The position numbers and the translations under genes are program-made. From Coriolopsis trogii (lineage: Eukaryota > Basidiomycota > Agaricomycetes > Polyporales > Polyporaceae), in assembly GCA_020543525.1 (NCBI GenBank), contig JAHYIO010000031.1, positions 1,736,001 through 1,800,000 on the forward strand: a DNA stretch of 64,000 nt. The letters are read 5' to 3'. Below are positions 1 through 11,603 of this stretch, piece by piece. The notes beneath the pieces were generated by a model. The model saw only the letters and a program-made list of their open reading frames with translations. It was not told where the DNA came from and made no database searches. The first letter of the stretch is position 1. Each line of letters opens with the position of its first letter.

Positions 1-587
1 ACACTTCCAGACGGCCAATGCTCACCGTAGAGCTTTCTGCAGCGACATTCTCCTCATGAGGACGAACGCGATGCTCACGGCCGGGTTGTAATGCCCACCA
101 GACGTCTGCGAAGTTACCTGGCAGGTGAAATCCCCCCGGATGAGCGTTCGAGAGATCACAGCAGACGAAGCGAACTCACGACGAAAGCGAACAGGACGCC
201 CATCGCGTACGCGATGCCAATCTGCAGCACCGACGAGAGTCCTTCGGCGTCGCCAGTATTCAACCGAAACGAAGCCGCAGATCCAACGCCTCGCGCAGGG
301 TATCAGGCCAACGACAGCGAGAACAAGACGCAGCGAGCGCACCCGCATAGACATAGAAGAACACGCCGAACTGACAGGCGCATCGGTGAGGCCATGTTCG
401 ATCAGGAACGGCGCGTAGAGCTCTGCTAACGACTCACAAACTCTGCTGTGCACTCTGCGAGCCAATGCGCCCGGCGCTGTCGCTGTCGCTGCCATCGTAT
501 CTGGATGTTCGACCTAGGCTTGACCTCGTCCAAGTGGATCAGGTCTTCCGTCCTGAATCCACGCGGCGGCGGATGCACTGCAGCCAT
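1..587 (-). CDS. Aquaporin / major intrinsic protein, 5' part (gene continues past the left edge)
   Basis: Membrane channel of the MIP family for water and possibly small solutes. The start at 587 opens a 50-residue exon that ends in HWLAECTAEF; the intron begins GTGAGT at 437. Exon 2 (from 370) encodes FGVFFYVYAG, the first transmembrane helix. The next exon contains GLSSVLQIGIAYAMGV, and the last visible one has TSGGHYNPAVSIAF, carrying the first NPA box intact. The exon ends at 26 before a GTGAGC donor, so the second half, including the second NPA-like box, lies outside the window. The N-terminus closely matches the next gene (MAAV start and HWL.EC.AEF), which supports the start and a recent tandem duplication. 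Family identity is strong; substrate choice cannot be judged. Confidence 0.85.
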
Positions 588-1213
588 CTTGGATACTTGG
601 TCGACTGGGGGAAAGCGAAACGATCAGCGAAGGTAGGAGCGCCCCAGCACCTCCACCCTCTACTGCTCATTATCTGCGGGATGGCCACTATCACTCCGCA
701 CATTCTCAAGCCCCTGGCTGCAATACTTTGTGCCTCGTTCTCGTATCCTTCTCGGGTCCCATGCGGGTACGGGGTATATAATTATGGCCGCTGCTCCCAA
801 CCTTCGAGGCAGCTGACCGTACCGTGCGTTCGCTTTCAATAGCGCATGTACGCCTGGCCAAGTCCGGCTGCATAAATATAGCACGAAGTCTGCCTTGCGC
901 ACGAGTGCGATGAAGAGAAGCTGTGATTGCATGTAGCTTCAGCCGAAATACATGAACGTCGAACCAGCGGGGAGTACATAGGTGACGCACCTTTCATACT
1001 GGTTGTGCGAAATGAATGTCGGTGGATGGTTGTATAAGGCGTTACGCCAATGGTAGCTGAAGGAGGCAAACGAAGTTGAGCTCCTTCCTGCAAGTATTCC
1101 ATAAGCCGTCCTAGAGATAGACGTCCTTCGAGTCGAGCATGGACCATCAGAACGAGTAGGCAAAGTTTGTGCGGTCAACCTCAAGGGAAGGGGGAGCACA
1201 GACCGTTCCACTA

Positions 1214-1237
1214 CTGTACCATTTCAAACAGTTCGGC
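1214..1237 (+). repeat. Left terminal inverted repeat of the MITE-like element
   Basis: 24 nt, perfect inverted match to 1570-1593; starts CTGTACC directly after a TA dinucleotide. Confidence 0.75.
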
Positions 1238-1569
1238 CAGTCACGCGTCACAAGGCCTCATTTCTGGACGAAATTGGGCTCTTGTCACCGGTCACAGGGG
1301 GTATCTGCCCAATGCGCACACGGGCGCTTATTCAATTGCTAAGCGAGCCCACCATGTACACTCGAGCCGTCCCAATCATACACGTTGGATATGAGCAAAA
1401 AATTGCTGGAGACATACCTTATGGCTAATATCAGTCCCAACAGCTAAATTGAGTTAGCTTATGACTAGGTAAGGCAACAAAATAGACGGATCTGCAGGTT
1501 CGTCACAGCGCCTAAGCCTGTGCTGACGAATTGTACAATGAAATGTCCATGTCACACGTCACAGCCAGT

Positions 1570-1593
1570 GCCGAACTGTTTGAAATGGTACAG
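1570..1593 (-). repeat. Right terminal inverted repeat of the MITE-like element
   Basis: 24 nt, perfect inverted match to 1214-1237; ends GGTACAG directly before a TA dinucleotide. Confidence 0.75.
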
Positions 1594-2364
1594 TAATAGA
1601 AAAGGTACACTGTAGTACATAGGCTGACCACCAACAAAGCAGTGGACGAATCCATATGGTGGAGGGCCGTCAATACCAGGTGCAGTGGAATGATTCGTAA
1701 CATGAACTTACTTCAGCTGCGTGCATATGATAACACCTCTGACCTGTCCGTCTCCGTCGATATCATCGCCACGCTGAATGCTCGTCTCTAGCAAGAAACA
1801 CGAGCCCTTCTCACCTCAATCGACGTTCGAGATAAGACGGCCCCGGTAACGAAACGCGAAAGGTGCCGGACGCGATATGTAGCGGGATGACGAATCAGGC
1901 AAGTCGGCCTTCGGCTTTGTGGCTGACAGGTCGCTCTCGGTCGACGGTCGCTGACAAGGCCCGACCCGGCACCGGTTACTGTCATAACCGGTCCCCTTCC
2001 TCCTCCTCGATAAATACGTCTCTCGCTCGGACCTCCGGAGCGGGCTCTGCGCTGGCCAAAAGTCTTCCTCTTTTGCACTCTCTCTCTCTCTTCAATGTGT
2101 GTGGCAATCGTAAATCGTTATGTGTAAACGTACAAGCAGCGTCTCGCAATCGTATATGTAAACAGGTGAGCCAAACAACCCAGAATTCATCCGTATGGTA
2201 CAACCAACCGTCATCCCTCTGCCCCTCTGTCCATCCAAGCCTCATCCATACATCCCCCCGTTTTACAAACCATAACCGTACCCTTCCATAGCGAACAGCA
2301 GCCAACCGCAAAATGAACGCGAGGCCATGTCCAAGTTCGCAATGTCGAAAAACGTCCGCGCAGT

Positions 2365-4106
2365 CTAGACGTGCTCGACCTGCTGCTCGCGAGCCTTCTC
2401 GTCGAGCGAGCCGGACGATCCCTTGGAGACGGATGGCGGGTGCGTGGGGTGGGTGACGCCCTGGGAGTGCTCCTGGTGAGCCAGGTGGCCGTTGATGAGG
2501 TCGACAGAGGCGGGCGTGAGCACTAGGTGAGTGATCATCATCATGTCAGCCATCGGTCAGGTTGCGCGCAACGTGAGAAGGGGTGGGATGACGAGTACGA
2601 ACCTCGGCTGGAGTCGGCTAGGACGAACTCGTAGAACGCGACGGCGAGCAGCGTCGCGGGGATGTTCGTCAACGCGGCGATCGCGGCGTAGGATCCTCCA
2701 CCAGCGGGCATACCCCAGATGGTGAGCGCCATGAGACGCGTGCCAACGTCACGGGCGGCGTTGGTGGCAACTAGAGAAAACGATCGACGGTCAGCGTCGT
2801 GGTCCACCTCTAGGAAGCCAGGTGGAGCCCAGGTATGTACCTCCAACAGTCGCGTAACCCCAAACAACACCGCCGCTGCAAGCAGAGAATCAGCTCGCGC
2901 CCTCCGATACATCCTGATGACAGGACAAGACTCACTAGACGAATGCAACGATCCAAGGCGCTGCGACAGGCGACGAGTGGAAGTTCGTGGGGTCCATGAT
3001 GGCCCAGATGACAAGTCCGATCAAGAAGTCCTGTTCATTCACCAAAGGGTGCTTGAGCAACGGCCGTGCGTATCATGAGGTGAGTGCCACATACGCAGAC
3101 AAATTCGTTCAAGAAGACACGGCCGAGGCTCGAGCCGGGCAAGGCGTACAGCGCGAACACACCGGCGGGGCCGTTGGGGGTGAACATGACCGCGTCGAGC
3201 TCTCCGGCCGCTTCGAGTCCCTCGATGACTTCCTACAATCGGCGAGTCGAGTAGAGAGCGCGGAGCGCGTACAACGTACGACAGGTAGCATAGAATCAAT
3301 GTGAATGATCGTCAGCGTGCTTTGCACGCAGGAAATGGAGACTATAAGACTCACCTGGATTTGATGACCCCACTGGGCGTAGATAATAAGGGCCGAGATG
3401 TAACCTCCCAAAATCTGGGCGATGATATAGCTGTTCGCAAATCTAGATGAGCACTCGTTCGGAATGCAAAATCCGACGCCGCAGGGAGAGCAAGATTGCG
3501 ATCGAAGGAACGCCATGCTCCCCGCATCGTCAATATGGACCCACAACTCACTAAAGACCCTTGCGTGCGGGGAACCTCTTGGTCACGATCAAAGAGATTG
3601 TGACGGCAGGGTTGAAGTGACCACCGGATGTTGGGCCACAGACCTAGGAAGTACCTGTTTTCAGCTTATCGCGACGCATGCAAACAGGGAGGGAGACGTA
3701 CGACAATCGCGAGCATAATGCCGATAGCGTAAGCCGTGCCAATCTGGAACATAGACGACAGACCCCCGATACCCGCGACATTCCCAAGCAAGAAATTCGC
3801 GGTAGACCCAACGCCTGCGGGCACGGGAAGAGTTCAACATCTCAACAAGAAGCGCAAGAACACCGCGCGACTTACCCATGAACACGTAGAAGAACACCCC
3901 CATCTGGATCCACCAGCTGTCAGAACAAACAAGCGAGATGACAGAAGAAGTCCACGCACAAACTCGGCCGCGCACTCCACCAGCCAATGCGCCTGACGAT
4001 GGCGGACGCGTTCCCAGGAGACCTGGACGTTTGGACGCGGCCTGATGTCCGCGAGGTGGACCGTCTCGCGACGGGGGATCATGTGCATACCGGCGACAGC
4101 AGCCAT
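2365..4106 (-). CDS. Aquaporin / major intrinsic protein (second tandem copy)
   Basis: Complete MIP-family channel in roughly nine exons, predicted to sit in a cellular membrane with six helices. The start at 4106 (MAAVAGMHMIPRRE) leads to HWLVECAAEF, then a GTGCGT intron and MGVFFYVFMG (helix 1). Later exons give GLSSMFQIGTAYAIGI, GGHFNPAVTISL (first NPA box intact), YIIAQILGGYISALIIYAQW, MFTPNGPAGVFALY (extracellular loop), DFLIGLVIWAIMDP, and ATNAARDVGTRLMAL. The second box reads NAARD instead of the usual NPARD. The protein ends with AAIAALTNIPATLLAVAFYEFV and a hydrophilic tail rich in His, Ser and charged residues, stop at 2365. Same orientation as the flanking paralogues. The NAA box could affect selectivity, but that is inference. 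Confidence 0.9.
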
Positions 4107-5214
4107 CTCGTGTTGTCCTCTCTTTCTCGACGACGTGAAGCGATGCTCTTTGCGGGGGGAGATGGGCGAACAAGGGGCTGGAAAGTGTCAAGCAGCAAGG
4201 AGATAAGGGGCCGCGAGATGGAGGAAGACTGTCGTCACGCGCAGTTCGCGAAGGAGAGGCGAGTTCCACAAGAAGGGGAGCTCTCAGTTCTTTCGTGTAA
4301 ACTGTTCGCCCTTTAAGCTTGATCTTCCCAGCTCTCGGGAGCCCTCTCCGAGTGCGTTTGAGGTTGAGCGACGACGCTTACGCGGAACAAGCCATTTGGC
4401 AGCGATGCCCCTGTGGCAATCGTCTAAGGACGGTCAGGATAGGCTTGCACATGACCCCATGCATTGGCATTGTGACCCGCTCGCATCTGGCCGGGTAATC
4501 TGTGGATATGGCGTAGCGCAACCCCACCCCCACGAGTCGGACTCGATCCAGAGAGAGAGGCCTGGCCCACCGTCGTGGGCATCGCAATCTGTCGGAGGCG
4601 CGATCAAGGGTAACGCCTCACGACGACTTTCGGGAGGCATTGGCTGGGATTGGGCCGCATCAGTCTGTGAGAAAACCCAGAGCGCGCCAAGAGGAGGGCG
4701 GGCAAAGGACCAAAAGGGGTTAGCGCAATGCGGGGGAGATGCGGGGCCCCGCATCGAAGACGCGAGGCGGCCGGGTAAAATGAAGGAGGATGGAGGTGGT
4801 CAAAGGACAAGAATGCATGCTCGCCGCGTCGTCTGTCGGAGGAATTGGAGGAGCGAGGGAGGACGGGCGCTAGAGGCCGTGCTTGGTTTGGTTTGTGGAC
4901 CTGAACCCGATCACATCCTCCTCCTCGTCGATCAAGCTGGCCTGCCAAGCCTCCGCGGTCAGCGCCCCGTTGCACCATCCACTCTCCTCTCCGTGCGGCT
5001 CTCGGCTCCCCGCATCCTCCTCCTCCTCACCTCGTCGCTAACATACCCGTTCCTGGCCGCGATCATCTCTGTCAAGTCTGAATGCTTCGCAGGACCCCAC
5101 ACAATCGACCACAACGACGCCCCAGAAGTTTTGACTGCGTACGATTAATCCACAGTCTAAGTGGGAGTACCATCGGGAGATGCAGCGAATCGTGTAGGAG
5201 CAATTAGCTGTCAT
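4107..5214. other. Intergenic region upstream of aquaporin 2
   Basis: Holds the presumed promoter of the second aquaporin and the 3' flank of the third. A long open frame on the + strand (4396-5148) is compositionally irregular, has no recognisable domain and is unlikely to be a gene. Confidence 0.55.
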
Positions 5215-6701
5215 CTATGCTTGGCTAATCTTCTCGTCAGAACGCGTCGACCCGTGCAGCGACACGGACGCGTCCCCATCCTCCTCCCCCCCAGCTTTCC
5301 GCACTTGCTCCGCCTCATGCGCACTGAGCACCTGGAGCCACTCCGGGTTCGCGCCTGGATTCGCGCGCAACAGACACGGCGGCCGGTCAGCATGCGGACG
5401 CGGACACCGATCGACGAAAGAGGAAGACGTACTGCGCGTCGAGTCGTGGAACACGAGTTCATAGAAGACCCCGGCGAGCAGCGTCGCCGGGATGTTCATC
5501 AGCGCCGCGATGGGAGCGTAGTTGCCCCCGGACGCGGCCTTGCCAAAGAGCGACATGGCTGCGAGACGACCGCCGACGTCTCGAGCTGCGTTCGCAGAGA
5601 GACCGACCGGAGAGAAGCCCCAGATCATGACCCCGCTGCATGTGCATACCAGTCAGCTGGTGCTCTCGAGGTGGTATGCAAGATGCTTACTAAGTCAGCG
5701 AGATGAGCCACGGCATGGTGGTGGGAGTCGATAGGTGGTTCGAGGGCTCGGTGCATGCAAAGATGACGAGAGCGAGGACGAAATCCTGAAGCCAAAGCGT
5801 GAACAACATCTCGTGGCCACAACGGTTATCCGAAACGTACGCATACGAACTCGTTCAGTGCAACATAGCCAAGGTTGGAGCCAGGCGTGACGTAGAGACC
5901 GAAGATACCTCCAGGACCGTTGGGCGTGAACATGAGTGCGTCATACTCGCCAGCGGCTTTGAGGCCATCTATCGCAAGCTAGTCGCTTCCTGTCAGTTCT
6001 ACTTTCAAGCGTCCTTCTAGTGCGCGATAACTCACGTGGATCAATTGCTTGTACTGTACGTATACCAGCAGGCAGGCAACATAAGCTCCGAATATCTGAG
6101 CAACAATCAATCTGGGCGCGATCAGTTATCCTGAGATAGGTCTAATGCGCGACGCTCTCATAGTGACATACCTTAGACCCTTCAGAACGGGGATCTTCCC
6201 GAACACCATGGCATGAACAGTGATACCAGGATTGAAGTGACCGCCAGACGTCGCCTAGGGCCTAGAATTCAGAACGGCTTACCCGCATATATGCGCATCC
6301 TCTCATATTCACTCACCACGCAGACCGCGAGCGCCAGTGCGATTCCGACGGCGTAAGCGATCCCGACCTGTAAGAGACCTGCGGGGACCGGTGAGTCCCT
6401 TCCGAAAAGAAGTTCAGGCGCATATACTCACTACCGAGGCCAGGGATTTGCAAGATGTTCCCGAGAACGTACGCGGCCGTCGCTCCAGTTCCCGCAAATG
6501 TGTAGAGGAACGTGCCGGTCTACCCGTCCACCGTGAGCATCAGCCTATACTGGAGAAAGACGCCAAGACGAACGAACATACCGCTTCCGCAATGCATTGG
6601 ACGAACCAGTGTAACTGGCGGTTCCGGGTCCGCTCCCACATCCTCAAGGCAGCTGGCCTGGGTGCGAGGGCAGAGACGGGCACTTGGGTAGTCGCGCTCA
6701 T
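5215..6701 (-). CDS. Aquaporin / major intrinsic protein (third tandem copy, divergent NPA boxes)
   Basis: Complete MIP-family channel with several short introns. The start at 6701 reads MSATTQVPVSALAPRP and leads to HWFVQCIAEA, then TGTFLYTFAGTGATAAYVLG (helix 1). The first pore box is GGHFNPGITVHA, i.e. NPG rather than NPA. The gene continues with LIVAQIFGAYVACLLVYVQY, MFTPNGPGGIFGLYVTPGSN, LQDFVLALVIFACTEPSN and then SANAARDVGGRLAAMSLFG, so the second box is NAA. The core ends with APIAALMNIPATLLAGVFYELV, followed by a cytosolic tail of about 70 residues ending ISQA at 5215. Both pore boxes depart from consensus, making this the most divergent of the three tandem copies. Fungal aquaporins do vary at these positions, so loss of function is not implied. 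Confidence 0.9.
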
Positions 6702-7886
6702 GGCAGCAGCTGAGGGACCAGATAGCGGGCGTAGTCGAGGTCGAGCGCGTCCGTCTTATACGTACGCGTGTGTGTGTGGGTGAGAACGCAAGGAAATGGG
6801 ATTCCAAGAAGACGTAAAGGAAGCCGAAGCTGGTCGAGCGGTCGCGCGCGGTGAGGTGCAAAGCGGAGAGAGAGAAGGAGAACTGAGAGCGAAAGATTGC
6901 ACGCTTGATTGCTCCAACAGATGTTGCGTCCGAACAGCCTGGGCAGACAGACTCATTTTTCGACAAAGGTTCACCGTCATATACCTATGGGGCAGACGCG
7001 TTCCTGTCCACTTTGTCGCTGTCACTGTCTGCCATCAGTTCTGGGTGGTCAGCGGGACGGTTCTGACAGGCCGTGATAGGATCTCTGGCAGGGCAGACGC
7101 CAGGGCGAGTCGCACGCAGAACGTGCATAGGCGGGGAAACCATCGGAGAAAGGTGAGTTAGCTAGGGTTTCCTTATCTGATGCAGAAACTGTGGAGAAAC
7201 ATAAGACAACCGTTGGGCTTGGGAGCTGCTTGGTCGCGCGAACACACCGATTTCAACGAGAATGTCATTGATGGGCCAAGTGAGTCAATCAACCGGGTAG
7301 CATAGTTGATGTTGTTGCAAGACGTGCTTCAGGGTCGAGCCGAACCGATGTGTTGTCGTATGATCTTCGAGACGGCGACGACACCGAGGGTACGATGGAG
7401 TCACGGTCTCGACTGCACCCCAATGACAGCCAGCGCTGTGGGAATTTTCCGACGTTCACCTCGCAGCGTCTGCAGAAGAGAAGTGGCTCCGGCGGGTGTC
7501 CTACCGTATCTATATGCAGTCAATAGACCCGGTGAAGCAGAACTTGAGAGCGTCTTCACGCGGATCTCCACATTGCACACTCCGAGTCGGACCGCTCCAG
7601 CATGTGGCATGGAAGGGAACGAGCTGCGGGAGGCACACACCAGACGCGCTCTTCAGGTGTGAGTTCCCTCTCCAAGATGGTATCTGAGTCGGGCAGCTTG
7701 CCGTTGACAGACGGACTCTGTCAACAGTGACGAGGAACGCTAAGATTCACTTTCTTTATACGGATGCTCTCCTCTCGGCAACAGCTGCTTACATAATAGC
7801 ACGCGTCAAGAGCGATCACGTGGTCCGACTCTCCGACGTACGAGTCGTTACTACGAGACCAGTCCCAGCCAGGTGAGTTTCATGGT
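6702..7886. other. Region between aquaporin 3 and an LRR/F-box-like gene
   Basis: The left part is the presumed promoter of the third aquaporin. From about 7430 the + strand may contain degenerate or unresolved 5' exons of the next gene (for example a short stretch reading LSATAAYIIARVKSDHVVRL near 7770-7830), but no consistent splice path to an ATG and an F-box was found. Confidence 0.45.
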
Positions 7887-8904
7887 ATGGCCCTCCTGCC
7901 GGGGTTAGGACACCACTTATCCAACTTGAAGGCTGTGTCCCGCATCGAACACCTCGGGGACTTCTGGTGCCGCTACGGCTTGGATGCAGACACCATGCAA
8001 CATCTCGCATTGCTCAAGACGCTCACCAGGGTGGTCTTTGACCACGGGCTATCCCGCCTTCCAAACTTCTCTAACACCTCAACCCGAAGAGCGTCTCTTC
8101 GCTCGCCTGCGTGACCTAACACTGACCAATCCCGAGGGAATATCCTGGAATGAGTCGCTTTTGAGCGACATCCAGCCTCCACACCGACTAGAGAAGATAA
8201 CCATACTCTGGGAAAGTGTATGGGAGGACTCGGAGTTCACCGCGGAGATCCTGAGCGTTTTCTGGCAGGAACTGTTCAAGAACCGCCTGCAACCCGAGCA
8301 CATCGCAGCGGTCCTGCATGTCCGCTTTCCCATCACGCTTCAACTCGTTCGGGGCGAGATTGCTCTTGTGGCCACCTCCGGCCTCATACAGTTCACGACC
8401 TCGAGGACGGTACGGATCGAGATCGATCTCGTCATTCAGCTAGATAACGCGACGCTCCTCACCCTAGCAGAAAGCCTCCCTCTTCTCGAGACTCTCGATC
8501 TTGTGCCTCCTCGGACGGGTCGCTTCGAGTTCGACTTCGCAGAGCCGATGCCGACACTCGACGGACTGATGGTCGAGCGGTGCGCAAAGCTCTCTACTTT
8601 GGAAATCGCAGTTCGCGCTGGCTTTAGCTCAACGTTAACGTCGCATCGGAGCCAAATGAAGCCTGAACGCGTGCAGAGCTTTCTGGTGAACGTTCTGCAT
8701 CAGGCTTCGACGTGTCAGATCCTGCTGCCGGCCGCTCCTGAGGGGTATCCCGACGAAGCTGGTGCGTACGTCAGGGAAGCAAATGTCAGGGAGTTGAGAA
8801 CCGTTGTGGCGAATGTGCAATCTGAGGTTGAGGCTGTTTCGCTATTGACAGGTGAGTTGCGGTCCTCCCTGAAGATGCTCTTCGCTCATAGCGGGCGAAA
8901 CTAG
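7887..8904 (+). CDS. LRR/F-box-like protein, 3' part; 5' end unresolved
   Basis: The translation looks like the leucine-rich C-terminal half of Agaricomycete F-box proteins. Short repeats such as LALLKTLTRVVFD, RLFARLRDLTLTNP, TLLTLAESLPLLETLDLVP and AKLSTLEIAVRA follow an LxxLxxL spacing, and a C-terminal helix contains VRELRTVVANVQSEVEAV. The first exon and the long second exon are in different frames. They can be joined by a 61-nt intron at about 8031-8091 with a CTAAC branch point, although its GTGGTC donor is weak. No F-box was found upstream, so the gene may be 5'-truncated or its first exons may have been missed. If active it would be a substrate-recognition subunit of an SCF ubiquitin ligase (family knowledge, not shown here). 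Confidence 0.45.
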
Positions 8905-9152
8905 ATATAGGAGTGTGACATGGCTGGAAGAGACGCATATCACTGCGTGAACCCGGTTCAAAGATCTCACTGCACTCGCCTTATATAACATCACTCTCAG
9001 TATGCATGTGTCGGGCACGACTCTTTTGAGCGTAAGCTCGGCGACTTGTACAGTCGTAAAGCAATCTGACTATATTTAACAATGGTGCGTACACATGCAG
9101 GTCCAGATTTCGTCCTCATCTCATGGTTAGCGTCTCATACCAACACGCTCGA

Positions 9153-10022
9153 TCACAATACGGCCATGCGCGCACCTCCCGCTGCCATGGGTGGCCCACC
9201 CATGCCAGTGGGTGCACCTCCCACTACAGCTCCTGCTATATGCATTGGTGCGCCTCCCATTGGTGCGCCAGCCTGAGCCATCGCTCCTGGACCACTCATT
9301 GCTCCTGGGCCTCCCATCATCCCTTGACTGCCCATCGGAGCGCCTCCCATGACGGGCATAGGCCCTGGCCCCCCAGGGCCGTATATCCCGCCTCTACCCA
9401 TTGCGCTCGCTGCCATTGGCGGCAGCATCTGAGCGTTCATGGCTCCCAACCCAGGCCCTGGTGGGACGCCGCCTGCGGCTGTCAATGACATCGGATTCGC
9501 TCCATCGACGCCACCCGCCACCCCATCTCCAGCACCATCGACGGGTCTCCTGCCCAGTGCTCCGCTCAGGAAGTTCATCCCTCCTCCGGCAGCCTTCTCT
9601 CGCGCGACGTTGTCGGCCTCGGCAGTCTCTGCGACCGTTTCTGCGACCGCTCCTGCCTCTGCTCCTACCGCTGCTCCGCCCGCCCCAGAGCGATTGAAGA
9701 CACCGCAGGTGAGAATGTTGACAATCGCGGTCAAGAGCTGTGTACGTGCGTTAGTATGAACGCGAATCGTGGACGGTTCACAGTCTCTTACCGCGGCAAT
9801 TGCCCCTATGATTCCATTGAGACCAGTGGCAAGCCCGTTCACGACTGCGCTTGCTCCTTGCGCCAGTGCTGATACTGCCGCGCCCTATTGAGATGAGGTC
9901 CTATGGTCAGCATGTGCGCGATATGCTTCGGCAAGAGGGCCGGCCGGCGGAACCGAAGCCACAGCTTAAGCTCATGATCGGCCGACCCTCATACTTGAGC
10001 GTGATACTATAGAACATACCAT
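9153..10022 (-). CDS. Gly/Met/Pro-rich protein with MGxxxS N-myristoylation-type start; first coding exon is only the ATG
   Basis: Three coding exons. The ATG at 10022-10020 is followed at once by a GTATGT intron (9885-10019), then GGC GCG GCA, giving MGAAVSALAQG. This is a good N-myristoylation consensus (Gly2, Ser6). Exon 2 (9884-9792) and exon 3 (from 9737, after a 54-nt intron) make a hydrophobic stretch, NGIIGAIAALLTAIVNILTC, ending in a Cys that could be acylated. It resembles small basidiomycete proteins of the type MGAVxSAI...LLTCxxC, known to me only as uncharacterised. After this come an Ala/Glu-rich linker and about 110 residues of low-complexity Gly, Met, Pro and Ala with repeated GGAPMG and GGPGAM units. 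Likely tethered to the inner face of a membrane; function unknown. Confidence 0.65.
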
Positions 10023-11603
10023 CTTCTGTCAAGCTCTTCACCCACAGTGGGCGCGTTATTATGTCGCCAGGGTATCCGGGTATGGGTTATTGATCCGTGA
10101 GGCTTCGGAGTCGAAGATTCAAGCAGGGTATAGGATGGTGCGCGTTTCAGTCATTCGAGAGCTCAGATACCTTTATAAGCTGCCGAGTTTTGAGACCGAT
10201 GAGGCGGCAAAGCATGTGCTCGCCCAACTTGGATCTAAGGAGTACGAAGGGAATCACTGTCATGCAGCGTTATTTATGACGTCATCGAGCTGTTTGATCC
10301 TCCACGGGCGGCGAAGCCTCCGAGGCTTTTAAAGGCTGGTTTCGTATATTCTTCTGAGAACGCTTACGCACAAGGACTCATCTTCGGCCTGCAGCTGTCA
10401 GTACCGAGATAACTCAGACCAATGAGATTACCTAACGGGATTGACTCCAAGTTCACCGAGAGCCATCCTGTCGACGTCAGGTCGGCGTGACCAGGAGTCA
10501 TAGATGCACTGGGCCCGACCAAGCCTTCCTAATGAAAAAAGACCTCGTTATTGCCCGGCAGGGCCGCGCCCTATCATCCATGGTAGGCAATACTCCACGG
10601 TATGGATAGCAATTCTACGAGCATGAAGGTACGATAGACGTGGGCAAGACTAAGCCTCTATCATCTGATGAAAGTAACAAGATCCGGATCCAGTTAATGG
10701 TCCTGGTACAGCCGGGGGGGTTCAAATTATGCGAGAGACCGTGGCGAGCGTTGTTTACCTTTGTTAGGTTCCCAAGGCTCCGCCTTCCTCTTTCGGTCGC
10801 CATATCTGTGCATGGAAAGGCGCATCTGGAGCTCTAGTTAAGCGCTTCAATTCTACTTACCATGTAGCGACTACTACATCCTCACTACATCCTCTGGAGT
10901 ACCCTCTTGCTACCATCTACCTCATCATACGGGCATACGTGATCAAGACCAATGAAGGCTCCCGGGCCCACCTGTCCAAAATGCGCGTACCTGTCGTCGG
11001 GCCCCTCGCACGTTTCACTGAAATCCCCATGATCAAACCTCCGAAGCTATCGTGTACATGAACCAATGGAACTCGGTCTCGGAGGCAACTTTGGCAAGTG
11101 TGTCATCGTCCTTGGGTTGAATATACACACCGTATACTGGTGCCATAGCATTCAAAATGCCTGACTTTTATATATCCGGAGCGCGCACATGCTAGTGCTT
11201 GAAACGAAGCCTACGTCTTGCGCCCTGCGACAGACCATGGTGTGTTACAATCACTGCATCTGTGCGAGCTATCATCCAGAATATCTGACCATCTTTGTTG
11301 CCCCGATTGCAAAGTCTGCTACGTCACGTCACAAGAATATCCTGTCAATCACAGGTGTCATGTACACGCAATCTGCCAGTGCCATCAGTATCCCCCCCTT
11401 CATCTAGTACAGTAACATCTGGACTGCAACTATCCCTCAAAGTACATTCGGCCGAACATTCTTTCCCACAGTCCAATAGATTCCCAGTCTCGTCCGATCT
11501 CCTGATATCGAAGATCCACCATAAGGTACGTGGCCTCACATCGTCCTGCTTGTATGCAAGCTGGATCGCTGAACGGAGTCGCCTTGAAATTGTAGATTCT
11601 ATC
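10023..11603. other. Gene-poor intergenic region
   Basis: No supported gene. Short open frames on both strands lack family resemblance. A small direct repeat of CTACATCCTC occurs near 10870-10895. The right end is the presumed promoter of the F-box gene that starts at 11604. Confidence 0.5.

Larger units (their letters stand above)
1212..1595. mobile_element. MITE-like element with 24-bp perfect terminal inverted repeats and TA flanks
   Basis: The sequence CTGTACCATTTCAAACAG plus TTCGGC at 1214-1237 recurs as its exact reverse complement at 1570-1593. Both ends are flanked by TA (1212-1213 and 1594-1595), as expected for a target duplication of the Tc1/mariner type. The similarity continues less perfectly inward (CACGCGTCAC-like against CACACGTCAC-like). 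The 380-bp interior has no transposase frame, so this would be a non-autonomous element. Family assignment is inferred from the TA flanks only. Confidence 0.7.
588..2364. other. Intergenic region between aquaporin 1 and aquaporin 2
   Basis: No coding sequence here can be supported: the open frames on both strands show no family resemblance and no consistent splicing. It holds the upstream region of the first aquaporin, the downstream region of the second, and a short inverted-repeat element at 1212-1595 described separately. A short pyrimidine-rich TCTC run lies near 2080-2095. Confidence 0.6.

Noticed and set aside
4396..5148. 250-codon open frame on + upstream of aquaporin 2
   Set aside because: No recognisable block, irregular composition, and it occupies the promoter region of a gene on the other strand.
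9123..9759. Long open frames on + opposite the Gly/Met/Pro-rich gene
   Set aside because: They are antisense readings of its repetitive GC-rich sequence; splicing signals and the hydrophobic start fit only the - strand.
10720..10740. GGGGTTCAAATT resembling a tRNA T-loop
   Set aside because: No cloverleaf can be folded in the flanking sequence.
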